Part shown: in pieces, positions 44,609 to 55,455 of the stretch
Layout of the letters: every line of letters begins with the position of its first letter
Numbering within the stretch: position 1 is the stretch's first letter
DNA from: Adiantum capillus-veneris
Lineage: Eukaryota > Streptophyta > Polypodiopsida > Polypodiales > Pteridaceae
Length of the DNA stretch: 58,000 bases
Direction: 5' to 3'
Assembly: GCA_014529385.2 (NCBI GenBank)
Contig: CM043969.1
Span: 9,279,001 to 9,337,000, forward strand
Translations under genes and position numbers: made by a program
Notes under the pieces: model-generated
Told to the model about the DNA's origin: nothing
What the model saw: only the letters and a program-made list of their open reading frames with translations
Databases searched by the model: none

Positions 44609-45165
44609 CATGCATCATCGACTACCTTCTAGAACTCTGTTGAGGCCTAGAATATGTTAGATGGAACCTCCCCCAATGCGGTCAACGAGGCCCATACTTG
44701 GCCCGTGGTAAATCTTTTGATGGCCATAACTTGCTCTTGAGAGCTCTAATTCATGATATGAAGAGACAGGCATGCTCCATAATTCAATCACTACACATCT
44801 ATCCACAAACATCCACTCTAGCCACCTATCCTCACCTACCCTGTCTGTCTCAAATCTGCTACTCCTTCCAACTTTAAACTTGCATAACTTTCACATTGGG
44901 CTCCGTTGATGAGTTGTCTAGACTAGCTTCTAGAGCACATCGAGCACTACATTCCAGGACACTAATATAGCACTTTGGACACTTGAACTCGGCATCCCAA
45001 CTGGCTTATTTTGGAGGCCTTTTGGCCAAAAAATAGCATCAGGCATACATTTCCTTACCCTTTGGTTGCATACGACCTTGAAACCTGCTTAAACCTTTTG
45101 CCTTGCACTTGTGCACACCTCTGGCACTGCTTAGCATGACTTGTGGTCTTGACCAACTTTGTCTG
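44609..45165 (-). repeat. 5' LTR fragment of gypsy IV
   Basis: Matches 39232-39800 with many substitutions; similarity fades past 45165. No primer site adjoins it. Confidence 0.75.
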
Positions 45166-45419
45166 TACCAACATCCATGACATCAACCGAGGCTCCATTA
45201 GAGGATCAAGACTACTCTAGTGCTATATGAGATGCCCAATACGTCTATTTACAAAGGTGAAAATTGACGAAGCCCTTCACTGACCGATGCACTACTTTCT
45301 CAGACAAAGCACACATTAGATTAGATCCACAAGGAGTTCATCGGATAGGTCTCATAAATAATTTTGGCATTTTGAAGACGTTTAATATAATGTTTCATTT
45401 CATTTATCTCTCTCTTTTT
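45166..45419. other. Unassigned spacer
   Basis: No recognised feature. Confidence 0.4.
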
Positions 45420-45448
45420 GTCTCTCTCTCTCTCTGTCTATCTATCTA

Positions 45449-45487
<39 letters not shown>

Positions 45488-45541
45488 TTATATATCACAC
45501 ACACACACACATACACATACACACACAATGTGTGTGTGTGT
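45420..45541. repeat. Compound microsatellite (TC)n-(CTAT)n-(TA)n-(CA)n-(TG)n
   Basis: Five simple-repeat motifs follow one another within about 120 bp; (CA)n then (TG)n forms an inverted pair able to fold. Confidence 0.95.
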
Positions 45542-45894
45542 GGGAGAGATAAAGAAGGAGGGGAAGTGAACGTGAGAGAGAGGAGAGAGAGGGCGCCATG
45601 GTGCATAAGAAAAATCACTCGTCCAAAAACCAAACGTTCATGCCAAAATATTTTCTTTTCACAGAAATATTATGGCCAAACGGCGGCCAAAAATTGATCG
45701 GGAAACAGTTGGGTCGGTTGTCCGATTGGCCGGTGGCTTGAAGTCAATGGTTGATGGGCGAAAGTCTTCGATCGATGGCTGATTTCTAGGCAGACTTTTC
45801 TTCTCAAGGGGGACGCACATGGGCGCATGGGAGAATTCAACTCGGACTTGTCTACACAACGGAGACTACACACGACTACCTCACCCTTTTGGAC

Positions 45895-45902
45895 TATAAA
45901 AG
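45895..45902 (+). promoter_or_regulatory. TATA box in copia B LTR
   Basis: TATAAAAG in the LTR, about 390 bp before the LTR end. Confidence 0.65.
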
Positions 45903-46099
45903 AAGGCCTCTTCTACAAACAAAATGGGTTTTGTGGTGCATTGTGAAGTTGATGTGAGGTGGTGAGAGTGAAGCAAGGCGGGATCTCCAGTAAGGGTATA
46001 ATCGCTTTGTAACCTACTTCTAGTTTGAAGTACTAAAGCCATTGCGTGGCTGCTTTCCTGTGGACGTAGCCCACATTGGGTGAACCATGTAAATCATAT

Positions 46100-46100
<1 letters not shown>

Positions 46101-46143
<43 letters not shown>

Positions 46144-46204
46144 GATAGTTTCCTATGACATTAAAACTCTCTTCTTCTTCTTCTTCTTCTCTCTCTCTCT
46201 CTCT
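46101..46204. repeat. (CT)n and (TTC)n microsatellites in copia B LTR
   Basis: Twenty CT units at 46101-46140, then TTC units near 46170-46189 and a short CT run. Confidence 0.96.
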
Positions 46205-46283
46205 CATGTGTGAGAATTATCTCTCTCCATTAAGTAAACTACTCTAATATCTCTTAGGTACATCCTATTTCCTAACAAACAAC

Positions 46284-46295
46284 TGGTATCAAAGC
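46284..46295 (+). other. Primer-binding site of copia B
   Basis: TGGTATCAAAGC, one mismatch from the usual Met-tRNA site. Confidence 0.88.
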
Positions 46296-46727
46296 AAGGT
46301 TTTCTCGTAGCTAAAGTATCTCAAGGAAAGGATTCCTTGAATTGAGTGGGAGTAATGGTGGAGGAAAGTAAGCTCAAGATCAAGAAGTTCAACAACAAAA
46401 ACTACCAGCATTGGAAGATGCAAATTGAAGACTATCTCTACCATAAGGACCTTTATTTGCAACTAGGCGGTCTTATAAAGAAGCTCTTAACAATGGCAAA
46501 TGAAGCATGGATTTTCCTTGACCAAAAGGCATTAGGAACAATCCGGTTAATATTGGTGTCAACAATTTCCTTCAACGTTTTGGAGATGAAGACCACGGAG
46601 GACTTGATGAAGTCACTTGAGGGCCTCTATGAGAAACCATCAGCATCCAATAAGGTAATTCTCATGAAGCGCTTGCTCAATCTAAAAATGGTAGAGAATG
46701 GTTTAGTTGCAGAACACTAAACAACAT

Positions 46728-47004
46728 TGTTGAAGATGATGAAACAGGAAACAGAAGAAAGACAACAACTCAGAGTAGGAAGAAGATGGAGAAGGAGAAG
46801 ACACAGAGCTTGCGTACGAGATCTCTGTAGTCTCTCTCTCTGTATTAGAATAATAGAGTATACAAACTCAGAGCTACAAAGCTTATATGAAACCCTAAGA
46901 GATAAGGTGTCCTTTCACACCAGATGTCCAGGGGGAAAAACCCAGTGGGAGAAAAGTGCCCCTGGTGAAGCGCGTATACACACTAACACTACTACATGTC
47001 TACA
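46728..47004 (-). repeat. 3' LTR of copia C
   Basis: 277 bp, partner of 51631-51907. The adjacent minus-strand ACAGGGGGGATT (47005-47016) is the purine tract. Confidence 0.95.
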
Positions 47005-47102
47005 AATCCCCCCTGTAGTGATAGTGTGAATCCGTACAAGGAAGCAGATCATCATGTGTATGAGAGTAAGCCCAAAGATTTTTGGAAAGCTTCAAACTTT
47101 TC

Positions 47103-50100
47103 TCATGATAACGTCTTCGTAAATAGATCTGCAATGTTATCATGTGTAGGACAGTAAGTTGGTGTGATCTCCCCTACATGTAGCCTTTCCCTGACATAGT
47201 GGTAGTGAACCTCTATGTGCTTTGTTCTTGCATGAAATACTGGATTCCTTGCAACTGCCATAGCACTCTGACTGTCAGTGAAAATGGTAGTGGGTGCCTG
47301 TTGACACTCACAAAGATCTGCCAATAACCTGCGTATCCATACACAATCAACTGTTGCCGTGAAAGCTGCCCTGTACTCAGCTTCACAAGTTGATGTAGCC
47401 ACTGTGGGTTGCTTCTTGCTTAGCCAAGATATACATGCATTTCCCAAGAAAAAACAATTTCCACTTGTGGAATGTCGTGTGTCAAAATCACCAACCCAAT
47501 CTGAATCGCTGTAACCAAGAAGCTGCATAGAATTGTGCTTTCCATACATATCCCTCCTTGGAAAGAACATGGCAATATTAGGGGTACTTGAAAGGTAACG
47601 AAGTATGCGCTTCACAGCCTGCCAATGATGCATACTTGGGCTGTGCATAAATCTGCTTGCTTGTGAAACCCCAAATTGAATGTCTGGACGAGTGTTGCCT
47701 GCCAAATATATCAAGCAACCAACGGCTGCTGCATAAGTATGTACATCAAAAGGTTCTCCAGCATCATGCATGCTCAAATTTGATCCAGTTTCTACATGTG
47801 TAGAGATTGGTTTACAATTTTGCATACCAAACTTGTCCAAAATTTTATGCAAATATTTTGCCTGCAACATGTATATGCCATCGTCTGATTGCACAAATTG
47901 AATACCCAAGTAATAATGTAGCAAACCAAGATCAGACATCTCAAAGGTTTTTCTCAAAGCATCTTTAAATGCTTCAATTTCATTTGCATTATTGCCTGTA
48001 AGAAGCATATCATCCACATAAAGTGTTAGCATAATGAGAACTCCATCTCTCTTTTTGACATACAAAGTACTTTCTGTTGGACTATTCTGAAATCCCTGGC
48101 CAATCAAATAAGTATGTATCTTCTCATACCATGCTCTTGGAGCCTGTTTGAGACCATACAAAGCTTTACACAATCTACATACCTTTTGCTCTTTACCTTT
48201 TACAACAAAACCACTTGGTTGACTTACATAAACTTCTTCCTGCAAATCACCATTCAAAAAATCAGTTTTGATATCCAACTAATGTACTTTCCAACCATGA
48301 TGAGCAGCAATTGCAACTAGTGATCTAACTGTGGACGCACGAGAATTAGGAGCAATGGTTTCATCATAATCTATGCCTTTCTGTTGCGCATAGCCTTTTG
48401 CCACAAGACTTGCTTTGTACCTGTCAACAGTACCATCTTGTTTCCTTTTTACCTTAAAAACCCACTTTGTACCAATAGGCTTTTTACCTGTAGGCAAGTC
48501 CACTAGATCCCATGTATGATTCTTATGAATAGAATCAATTTCTTGCTGCATAGCATCTTTCCACTGAACACACTCTAAAGCTTGTTCAAATGAATCAGGC
48601 TCATCTGCATCACAAAGAGTGCTAAAGCAAGCCAAATCTACTTTCTCTCTACCAAAAGTAGTACCAACACGTGTTTTTCGTGGCAGCGGTGCATCCAACT
48701 TGCTATTCTGCAAAGTTTTCTGAACCCATTTAGGCAAGGTTCTTTCTTCCCTGAGAACTTCTTGCTCTTCACGCACAATTTCCTCTACATCATGAGGTGT
48801 CACATGCTGGTCAAAAAATTGATCAAGATTATCAACCTGTTGTGATTCTTGATTCTCCACAAAAGAAGGAAGCAAACTTTCAAATACATCATGTGTCCGC
48901 ATATGCGGTACATCAAAAGCAACCATAGGTTGAGCATTAGTTTCTGCAAAAATTACATCACGACTTTCAAAAATCTTGTTTGTAGCAGGATTGTAAAGTC
49001 TATAACCTTTACTTCCACTACTGTACCCCACAAATATACATTTGATTGCCTTATCATCAAGCTTCCCATGTAACTGCTGAGGGATGTGAGCATAAGCAAG
49101 ACAACCAAAAACACGAAGATAACTGACTGAAGGTTTTTTGTCATACCAAGCTTCATATGGAGTAATGGTCTTCAAGGCACGAGTAGGACACCTGTTCAAA
49201 ACATGTGCTGCACAAGCAACTGCCTCCATCCATAGCTTATGAGGCAAACTCTTAGCCTTGAGCATACATCTAGCCGTCTCCATTAAAGACCTATTCTTCC
49301 TTTCTGCAACACCATTCTGTTATGGTGTGTATGGCATAGTGCATTGGTGTTTAATGCCTTTCTTTCCCAAAAAATCCTTAAATGCACCTGACATGTATTC
49401 ACCTCCTCGATCGGTACGAAGAGTCTGTACTTTGCAACTTGTTTCAGTTTCAACCATGGCGACATAATGTTGAAAAACTGCAAACACATATGACTTTGCT
49501 TTGAGTGGATACACCCAACAAAACCTGGAAAAGTCATCAATGAAGGTCACAAAATAAAGGTTGTTTCCTATAGATGGCGTCCTCATAGGACCACATACAT
49601 CACTGTGTACAAGCTGCAACTTTCGTGTCGCTCTAACTGAACCATCCTGCAAAAATGCAAATCTATGCATCTTTCCAAGAACGCAACCTTCACATACATG
49701 TCTTGGTGGAATCTCTAATAAAGACAAATCATGCACCATATTATGACGTTGTAAAGTCATCAAACTGCCATAACTAACATGCCCAAATCTAGCATGCCAC
49801 AACTCAGCATCCTGCATGGCCTGAGTCTTTGTTTCTGCAATACATACCTGAATTTGCTTTACATAACGATCTAGCACAAATAGTCCATTTTCCAGCGTAC
49901 CTGTAGTGATAAGAGAATAACCATTCTTTCGATCTCGTACAACACATCTGTCATTCTCAAAAATGACTCGAAGACCATTTTTTGCAAGAGAGGATACAGA
50001 CAACAAATTCTTCTTGATCCCTTGAACATATAAGACATCTGGCAAGCATAAATCTGAACCATCTGAAATGGTAATCAAAATCTTACCAGCGCCTTTGATT

Positions 50101-50460
50101 GGATAAGAAGCATTATTTGCACAAGTCACCTTCTTTCCTGCTGGAGCTGCATCCAATGAACAAAACAAATCCTTCCTTGAAGTAATATGCCTGGATGCAC
50201 CACTATCAAAGTACCAAATCATTTGTGTCTTGTCAACAGTGTAAGCAAAAAAATCTGAACATACTACAAAAGCATAAGAATCCTGCACAAAGTTTGCAGA
50301 CTCTTCTTTAGCTGTAGAAGAATCATCGGAAGCTGAAACAACCAAACTTGACTCTTTCTTCTTTTCTTTAGCAATTTGCTTTTTACACTCACTAATGTAG
50401 TGACCAGGTTTCTTGCAGTAGTGACATTTACCTTTCTTCTTGGACTTGTCGGAATCACCT
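47103..50460 (-). pseudogene. pol: Copia C pol: protease, integrase, RT, RNase H in one frame with two stops
   Basis: Minus strand, one frame throughout. CCHC knuckle C-HY-C-KKPG-H-YISE-C (about 50385-50425); protease WYFDSGASRHIT; pre-integrase WHARFGHVSYGSL and CEGCVLGK; integrase VHSDVCGPM, LRTDRGGEYMSG and NGVAERKNR (DDE intact); FGCLAYAHIP; RT KWVFKVKRKQDGTV, VAKGYAQQKGIDYDE, CRLCKALYGLKQAPRAWYEK and TLYVDDMLLTG; RNase H SWLSKKQPTVATSTCEAEYR, FTDSQSAMAVARNP, ADLFTKTLS. Length and order fit an autonomous copia. Nonsense codons TAA 49322-49320 (a Gln position) and TAG 48281-48279 (before MDIKTDFLNG) are the only breaks in this span. Confidence 0.93.
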
Positions 50461-50469
50461 TTAGACTTC

Positions 50470-51231
50470 TCTGAAGACTGTCCTCAACCAGACTTGGAGT
50501 GATGAGCACTCTCTTTACCCTTGTTTTTGTTATGACAACAAGAGCATGATCCATACCATCCACCTGTAAAGACTTGTTCTTACGTGATTGATCCTCCTGC
50601 AATAGCAAAGCCACTAACTCTTCAAAATGAAGAGGCTCAGGATTAGCTCGCAAAGACAGAGTCAAAGAAGTCTGAAAAGTCAAATAAGATGGTGGTAGTG
50701 AATTGAGTGTTTTGGAAACCAAGTCCTTCTCTGGAATCACTTCATCAATGCTAAGCAATTGCTCTTTAAGATCCCTGATTTTTGTAAGATTCTCGACGAT
50801 ATCGTCACCTTCGTCCATCTGTATTTTGTCAAGTTGTTTCTTCAAAAACTCTATTCTGGCAGCGTTTCTTCCTCCAAACAGAGCTTGCAAGGTTTCCAAG
50901 CATCATCAAAAGTTCTGCAAGATCTGATATGTGGTGTGATTGTCCTCTTTATGGTTAAGGCAATCACAGCCATAGCTTGTGCATCTTTAGTATCCCATCT
51001 CTTTTGCTCTGGAGTGACTTGTGAGGGTCCTGCACCAACAGCTGCACCACGACTAGGCGTGGCAGGTGCAATGCTACCTGGACGAACTTCATCTCCAGAT
51101 ACATAATCCCACAATCCTTTACCAACCAAAATATTTTTGGTCATAAAAGACCAAAGAGAATAGTTGGTACCATCCAATTTGTCTTTGGATGTAAACGCAC
51201 CAAAAATCTCTTTCTCCGTAGAGTGAGCCAT
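50470..51231 (-). pseudogene. gag: Copia C gag
   Basis: ATG at 51231 begins MAHSTEKEIFGAFTSKDKLD followed by NYSLWSFMTKNILVGKGLW, a typical copia Gag start. A frameshift near 50890 (at FDDAWK) moves the reading frame; the next stretch has FLKKQLDKIQMDEGDDIVEN, ELLSID-like spacing, LPPSYLTFQTSL and FEELVALLLQEDQSRKNKS. A second frameshift near 50570 and a TGA near 50485 precede the zinc knuckle, which lies in the pol frame. The leader from primer site to ATG is about 390 bp. Confidence 0.9.
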
Positions 51232-51616
51232 ATTGTGAATGCACACAAGAGAGCAAAAGAACCTCCAAGAGATTCACAAATCTCCTCTCCAATGCAAGCA
51301 AAACTCTACACAAAATCTCAGCACAAAGCTAAGACAAGTTGCTTCCCAAAAGAACTGTTTATCTGAAGAAAATCTGTCAAAAAGCACACCCTCTTGATCT
51401 AAACGCCTCCAAAAAGTAACTTCTACTACGCTTCTCAGAACAAAATTTTGAGGGCTCGAACGGCTTTGAAAGGGGGGTAAAACTGCAGGTAACCTGCTCA
51501 GAATACTCCCGGAACGTCGAGGATGCTCCCACGAGCAAATTTTCCGAAAACTGCCTGAAAACTGCGATTGCGCGCGCGGACGCGAAAACGCAAGTAGAGG
51601 CTCTGGAAATCACCTC

Positions 51617-51628
51617 TCTCTGATACCA
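51617..51628 (-). other. Primer-binding site of copia C
   Basis: Minus strand TGGTATCAGAGA, two bases after the LTR end; Met-tRNA type with one mismatch. Confidence 0.88.
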
Positions 51629-51630
51629 AT

Positions 51631-51907
51631 TGTTGAAGATGATGAAATAGGAAACAGAAGGAAGAAAACAACTCAGAGTAGGAAGAAGATGGAGAAGGAG
51701 AAGACACAGAGCTTGCGTACGAGATCTCTGTAGTCTCTCTCTCTGTATTAGAATAATAGAGTATACAAACTCAGAGCTACAAAGCTTATATGAGACCCTA
51801 AGAGATAAGGTGTCCTTTCACACCAGATGTCTAGGGGGAAAAACCCAGTGGGAGAAAAGTGCCCCTGGTGAAGCGCGTATACACACTAACACTACTACAT
51901 GTCTACA
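51631..51907 (-). repeat. 5' LTR of copia C
   Basis: 277 bp; on the minus strand runs TGTAGACATG to ATCTTCAACA. Confidence 0.95.
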
Positions 51908-52391
51908 AACATTAACACCAACATAAGTCAACTTTTATTGGTGAAGGTCAATTTTGATGAGATGAAGTGTGAGCCCTCCATCTCTGTCAAATAGTTGGGG
52001 CAACCTTGTGATGGTTGCAAGTAACTCCATCTCTGACAAAAATACTCTTAAGTTTGATGATGTTGTGGGTGTTCTCGTAAGCAAGGAAATGCGAAGGAGA
52101 AGCACATGTGAATCATCAAGTGTTGCACTGTCATTGGAAACAAGGGGAAGATCGAAGGAGAGGTTAAAAAACCAAAAGGGTCGTGATCGCTCAAGGCAGA
52201 GCAAGTCATGCACAAAGTTAGTTCTCAAATCTTGGAACTACGGCAAGAAGGGCCACGTCAACAAGGATTTTTGGTCCAAGAAGAAGGAGTCGAAGTCTGA
52301 AGACAACAAGACAACATCGAAGGCCAATGTGGCAAGTAAAGTAGAGCAAGATGCTATAATTCTCTCATTAGACAATGTGTTTAATTCCTAG

Positions 52392-53258
52392 ATAGTAGAT
52401 TTTGGGCCTTCATAACATGGAACGCCGCACAAGCAGCATTTACAAGATTACACCAAAGGTAATTTTGGGTATGTATACTAGGGAGATGATGAAGCTTGTA
52501 AAATTTTCCAACAAGAAAATTGGACGATGAAGGTCACAACATTGCATTAAAAAACAAATGGTGGAAGATCTCAAAGGGATCTTTGGTGGTTGTGCCAAAG
52601 GAGAAAAGGTTGGTACACTTTACTTGTGTATAGTCAGCACACAATCTTCAACTTGTCCAAAGTTGACAGTGTGGTGTGGCTAATATTGCAATGAATCTTT
52701 TGAAATATTTTGTGCTAACAATGGTATTTGGAGGCAAGGAAAACCCCAAGGACACCTCAAAAAAATGGCGTTTTGGAAAGGATGGACAGAACAATCATGG
52801 AGCGAGAACAAAGCATGCGACTACATGCAGGCCTGCCGCTTGAGCTTTGGGCAAAAGTAGTAAGTACGTTTGTGTACTTAATCAACCGGTCACCCTCAAT
52901 GGCATTGGATGGGGGAGTTCTAGAAGAGGCATAGATAGGTAAACCGGTGAATTATGTATTTCTTAAAGTATTTGGGTGTGAAGCCTTTATGCACATAGAT
53001 AGAAGCCTAAGGTCAAAACTAGATGCAAGGTCAAAAAAGTGTTTCTTCATTGGTTATGGAGAAGTTGACTTTAGTTATCGCCTATGGAATCTTGAAGATG
53101 GTAAAATCTTTAGAAGTAGGGATGTAATTTTTAACGAACAAAATATGTACAAAGGTTACTTGGAAAGAAAATAAACAAAAGATACAGGTAATGAGTACAT
53201 GGAGCTTGAGGACGGTGAAGACTCAAGGAGTGCAAATGGTGATAGCATGAAACAAAAT
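52392..53258 (+). pseudogene. Copia B protease remnant and integrase C-terminal part
   Basis: 52392-52730 is decayed protease/pre-integrase sequence (IVDFGPS at the active site in place of VDSGAS; GDDEACKIF). At 52728 it jumps to the end of the integrase core: TPRTPQKNGVLERMDRTIME with Glu retained, LPLELWAKVVSTFVYLINRS, FLKVFGCEAFMHIDRSLRSK. Both integrase Asp residues are deleted. It continues as linker (SRDVIFNEQNMYKGYLERK, then MELEDGEDSRS) and is cut at 53258 by the LTR of gypsy V. Closest relative in the window is copia A. Confidence 0.88.
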
Positions 53259-54383
53259 TGTCATGCATTTTTTGCATGAGCATAAAGTCACTAAATCATG
53301 CCAGAAAGCTTGCCCACTAGCCTCATGTATATACATGTACATAGCCTTGCAAGTCTTGGATGTGACCATTTAAAACTTCATGTACAAAGGTGTGATTTTG
53401 CCAAGCTTGAATGCTAATGTTTTGGGTTATTCAAGACTCCAAAACATGGTTTTTAATAAGTATTTTTGATTGTTAGCAGCAAGCTAACTCGGATCACATT
53501 TTTCGAACCTTTTATCGTAAAAACACCTATTATTTTGATGAATCAAGAATGTTGTAACTCCTAATTTCCAAATAAACAGTGTAATTGATGAGCTGGGGCT
53601 ACACGCTTCCAGGTTGTATCAACCTATCTTTAGTTAGAGCTCCCAGATTATTAGTTTTGACCACAGAAACCTTGGCTAAGGTATAAAAGCTATTTTTTAT
53701 AAGTATTTTGTAAGTTTTTGGATAATAGAACACAACGTGAGCTAACGGTGCTCACTTCTCTCCTTCTCGTGCATCGTACTCCCTTTCTTGTTGTCACATG
53801 CAGTGCCGTCTGTTGCGTTGCAATCGCAGGTAAGAGCTCTATGCATTGTCGTAAGCATTTTATGGTAATCAGTAGTTTTTGGCATTGCTAACCCACGGTC
53901 TAGTTTCATCATAAGTAGAAATTTAAGTTAAAAAATCATAAAATAAGTATAGGCAAGGTATTGGAGCATCATTGCTAAGCATTTAGATGCATTCTAGGTC
54001 AAAACGACTATGTTAAAAAATCACTGCTGTTGTTAATGACCATGATTTTTTCACTTTACCTAAAGTGATATTTGAGACCATAACCATGTGTGCTTAGGTC
54101 TTATAAACATGTCTTAGAAGTTTTGTAACGCTTGGATGTTGTTTGATGTTGCAAATGTTATAATTTGCTTGTTGTTGATTAGCGACTAGCTTTTGGTGAT
54201 TTCGGTCATTTGAGTGTAGCTTGAGTTAGATGCACGTTTTCTGTTGTTTTTCAAGAGATTGACAACCTCTTGTAGCCTCTATGCACTAGTTGAGTCAGCT
54301 TCGTCCCATGGATTGACAATTATATTTGTGGTTCTCGCTATGTCTGCAATAAGATAGGAGTGAGGTTAGACACCCGTCCCACA
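53259..54383 (+). repeat. 5' LTR of gypsy V (1125 bp)
   Basis: Starts TGTCATGCATTTTTTGCATG exactly where copia B sequence stops and ends GTCCCACA just before a tRNA-Asp primer site. The first ~200 bp match the L2 LTRs at 8561, 8858 and 17379; the rest is different. TATAAAAG at 53682-53689 is a likely TATA box. Confidence 0.85.
53682..53689 (+). promoter_or_regulatory. TATA box in gypsy V LTR
   Basis: TATAAAAG, 423 bp inside the LTR. Confidence 0.6.
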
Positions 54384-54385
54384 TT

Positions 54386-54408
54386 TGGCACCGCTGTCGG
54401 GGATCGAA
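54386..54408 (+). other. Primer-binding site of gypsy V (tRNA-Asp type)
   Basis: TTTGGCACCGCTGTCGGGGA followed by TCGAA matches the complement of the plant tRNA-Asp 3' end with about three mismatches over 23 bases; this primer is usual for Athila/Tat elements. Confidence 0.8.
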
Positions 54409-55455
54409 GAGACCTAAACTAGGAAAAACACGAGCGTCTTGGTGTAGTTGTCCTTTAACTTCCTCTAGGATGACCTAGAGTCAAAACTTTCTTTTTAAAA
54501 CCGCATAGCTTAAGATTGTCGTCTTTTATTGCGTAGAGGTAGCTTGGAAGTAGGTTGTACTTGCTAAGTATCTTTTAGGATTGTATGATTAGATTAGATT
54601 TAGAGAATGATTGATGGACGAGACAATTCTTAAGGTCAAGGCTCAAAGAACCATAAAAAACAAGAAAACAAGTGTTTGTGGTCACTTTCCACAACTTCAT
54701 TGCAGTGGATTAATCTAGGAGTAGGGTAAGTAGAATCCGAGGTGGGATCTGAGAACATTTCTCTTTTCAAAAAAATCAATTGTGAGTTGTTTATGTGAAG
54801 TTGCAGAATTTCAGGTCTACGGCTACAAATAGCAGCAAACCACTGTCAACCACTGAATCCGGCTGGAGATTATGCTTTAAAAGTTGTATGAACCAGTGGG
54901 TAAGCTTAAGGATGTATTTGAGGTAAATTTTCAAGAGTTTGAAAAAACTCAAATTATTTACTTTTTCTTGATATTTTAGGCCAAATTAAGTTTTGACTTG
55001 ACTCAAAGGCTTAAAATAGATAAAAACAAAATTGTCCACAGAAAAAGTTGAAAAAAGTGCTCATTTTAGGCCAAAAGTAGATAATCGCGATTATTTACTT
55101 TCAGCTCAAAAGTGACCAAGGCTAATCCCAGAGACTCTATGCATGTGCCCATAGAATTTGGATCACCAAACTGACCAAAACCTTGATAAAATTTGAAATC
55201 TGTACTGGTTGTCGAGAACTTGAGTGTATGAATTGGAAAAATTTTGTTCAAACTTAGTGAAACTTGACTTAGGGGCTTATATTGAAGTGTTAAACAAGTG
55301 TACATGCTTTGATTACCAAAAAGATGCAAAAATTTACCAGAAGTAAATAATCGTAATTATTTACTTTTATCAAATTTCTCAACTTTTTTGACCAACCTAG
55401 CATACCACTAGTTTTAACGTGTTATAGTAAGCACACAAATCAAATTTGGTAAAAT
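54409..55455. other. Untranslated leader of gypsy V
   Basis: About 1 kb between primer site and first long ORF; no domain recognised. GTAAATAATCGYRATTATTTAC-type inverted motifs occur near 55077-55100 and 55344-55367. Confidence 0.5.

Larger units (their letters stand above)
39232..45165 (-). mobile_element. Gypsy IV: Tat-type element, gag missing
   Basis: Direct repeats 39232-39800 and 44609-45165 (shared start CTCCATGCATCATC) flank a minus-strand pol: protease, RT, RNase H, a second RNase H-like domain and integrase. A purine tract (39977-39988) borders the left repeat. The right repeat abuts the protease region, so gag, leader and primer site are gone. The protease, RT and integrase catalytic motifs are unusually well kept, though stops and frameshifts abound. 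Confidence 0.8.
45600..46281 (+). repeat. 5' LTR of copia B (left edge uncertain)
   Basis: Ends CCTAACAAACA at 46281, two bases before the primer site. Contains TATAAAAG at 45895-45902 and a GTGGACGTAGCCCACATTGG segment with a following AACCATGTAAATC, a pattern common in plant copia LTRs. (CT)n at 46101-46140 and (TTC)n/(CT)n at 46170-46204 lie near its end. The TG start could not be fixed because no second LTR is in view. Confidence 0.6.
46728..51907 (-). mobile_element. Copia C: complete Ty1/copia element with TSD
   Basis: LTRs of 277 bp at 46728-47004 and 51631-51907, both starting TGTTGAAGATG and ending CATGTCTACA on the plus strand and differing at about five sites by eye. Flanks AACAT (46723-46727) and AACAT (51908-51912) form a perfect 5-bp target duplication inside the gag of copia B. 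On the minus strand the order is LTR, Met-tRNA primer site, gag, protease, integrase, RT, RNase H, purine tract, LTR. It has five visible lesions, so it probably cannot move on its own. Confidence 0.97.
46355..52391 (+). pseudogene. gag: Copia B gag, split by copia C
   Basis: First part 46355-46720 (ATG 46355) matches copia A Gag (NYQHWKMQIEDYLY, MKTTEDLMKSLEGLYEKPSA, LMKRLLNLKM) and ends with a TAA just before copia C. It resumes at 51908 after the duplicated AACAT; 51969-52391 is open and reads KFDDVVGVLVSKEMRRRS and NQKGRDRSRQSKS. The zinc knuckle, C-WN-C-GKKG-H-VKKD-C in copia A, is S-WN-Y-GKKG-H-VNKD-F here: all three Cys are lost and only His remains. Downstream protease and integrase are largely deleted. 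Non-functional. Confidence 0.9.
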
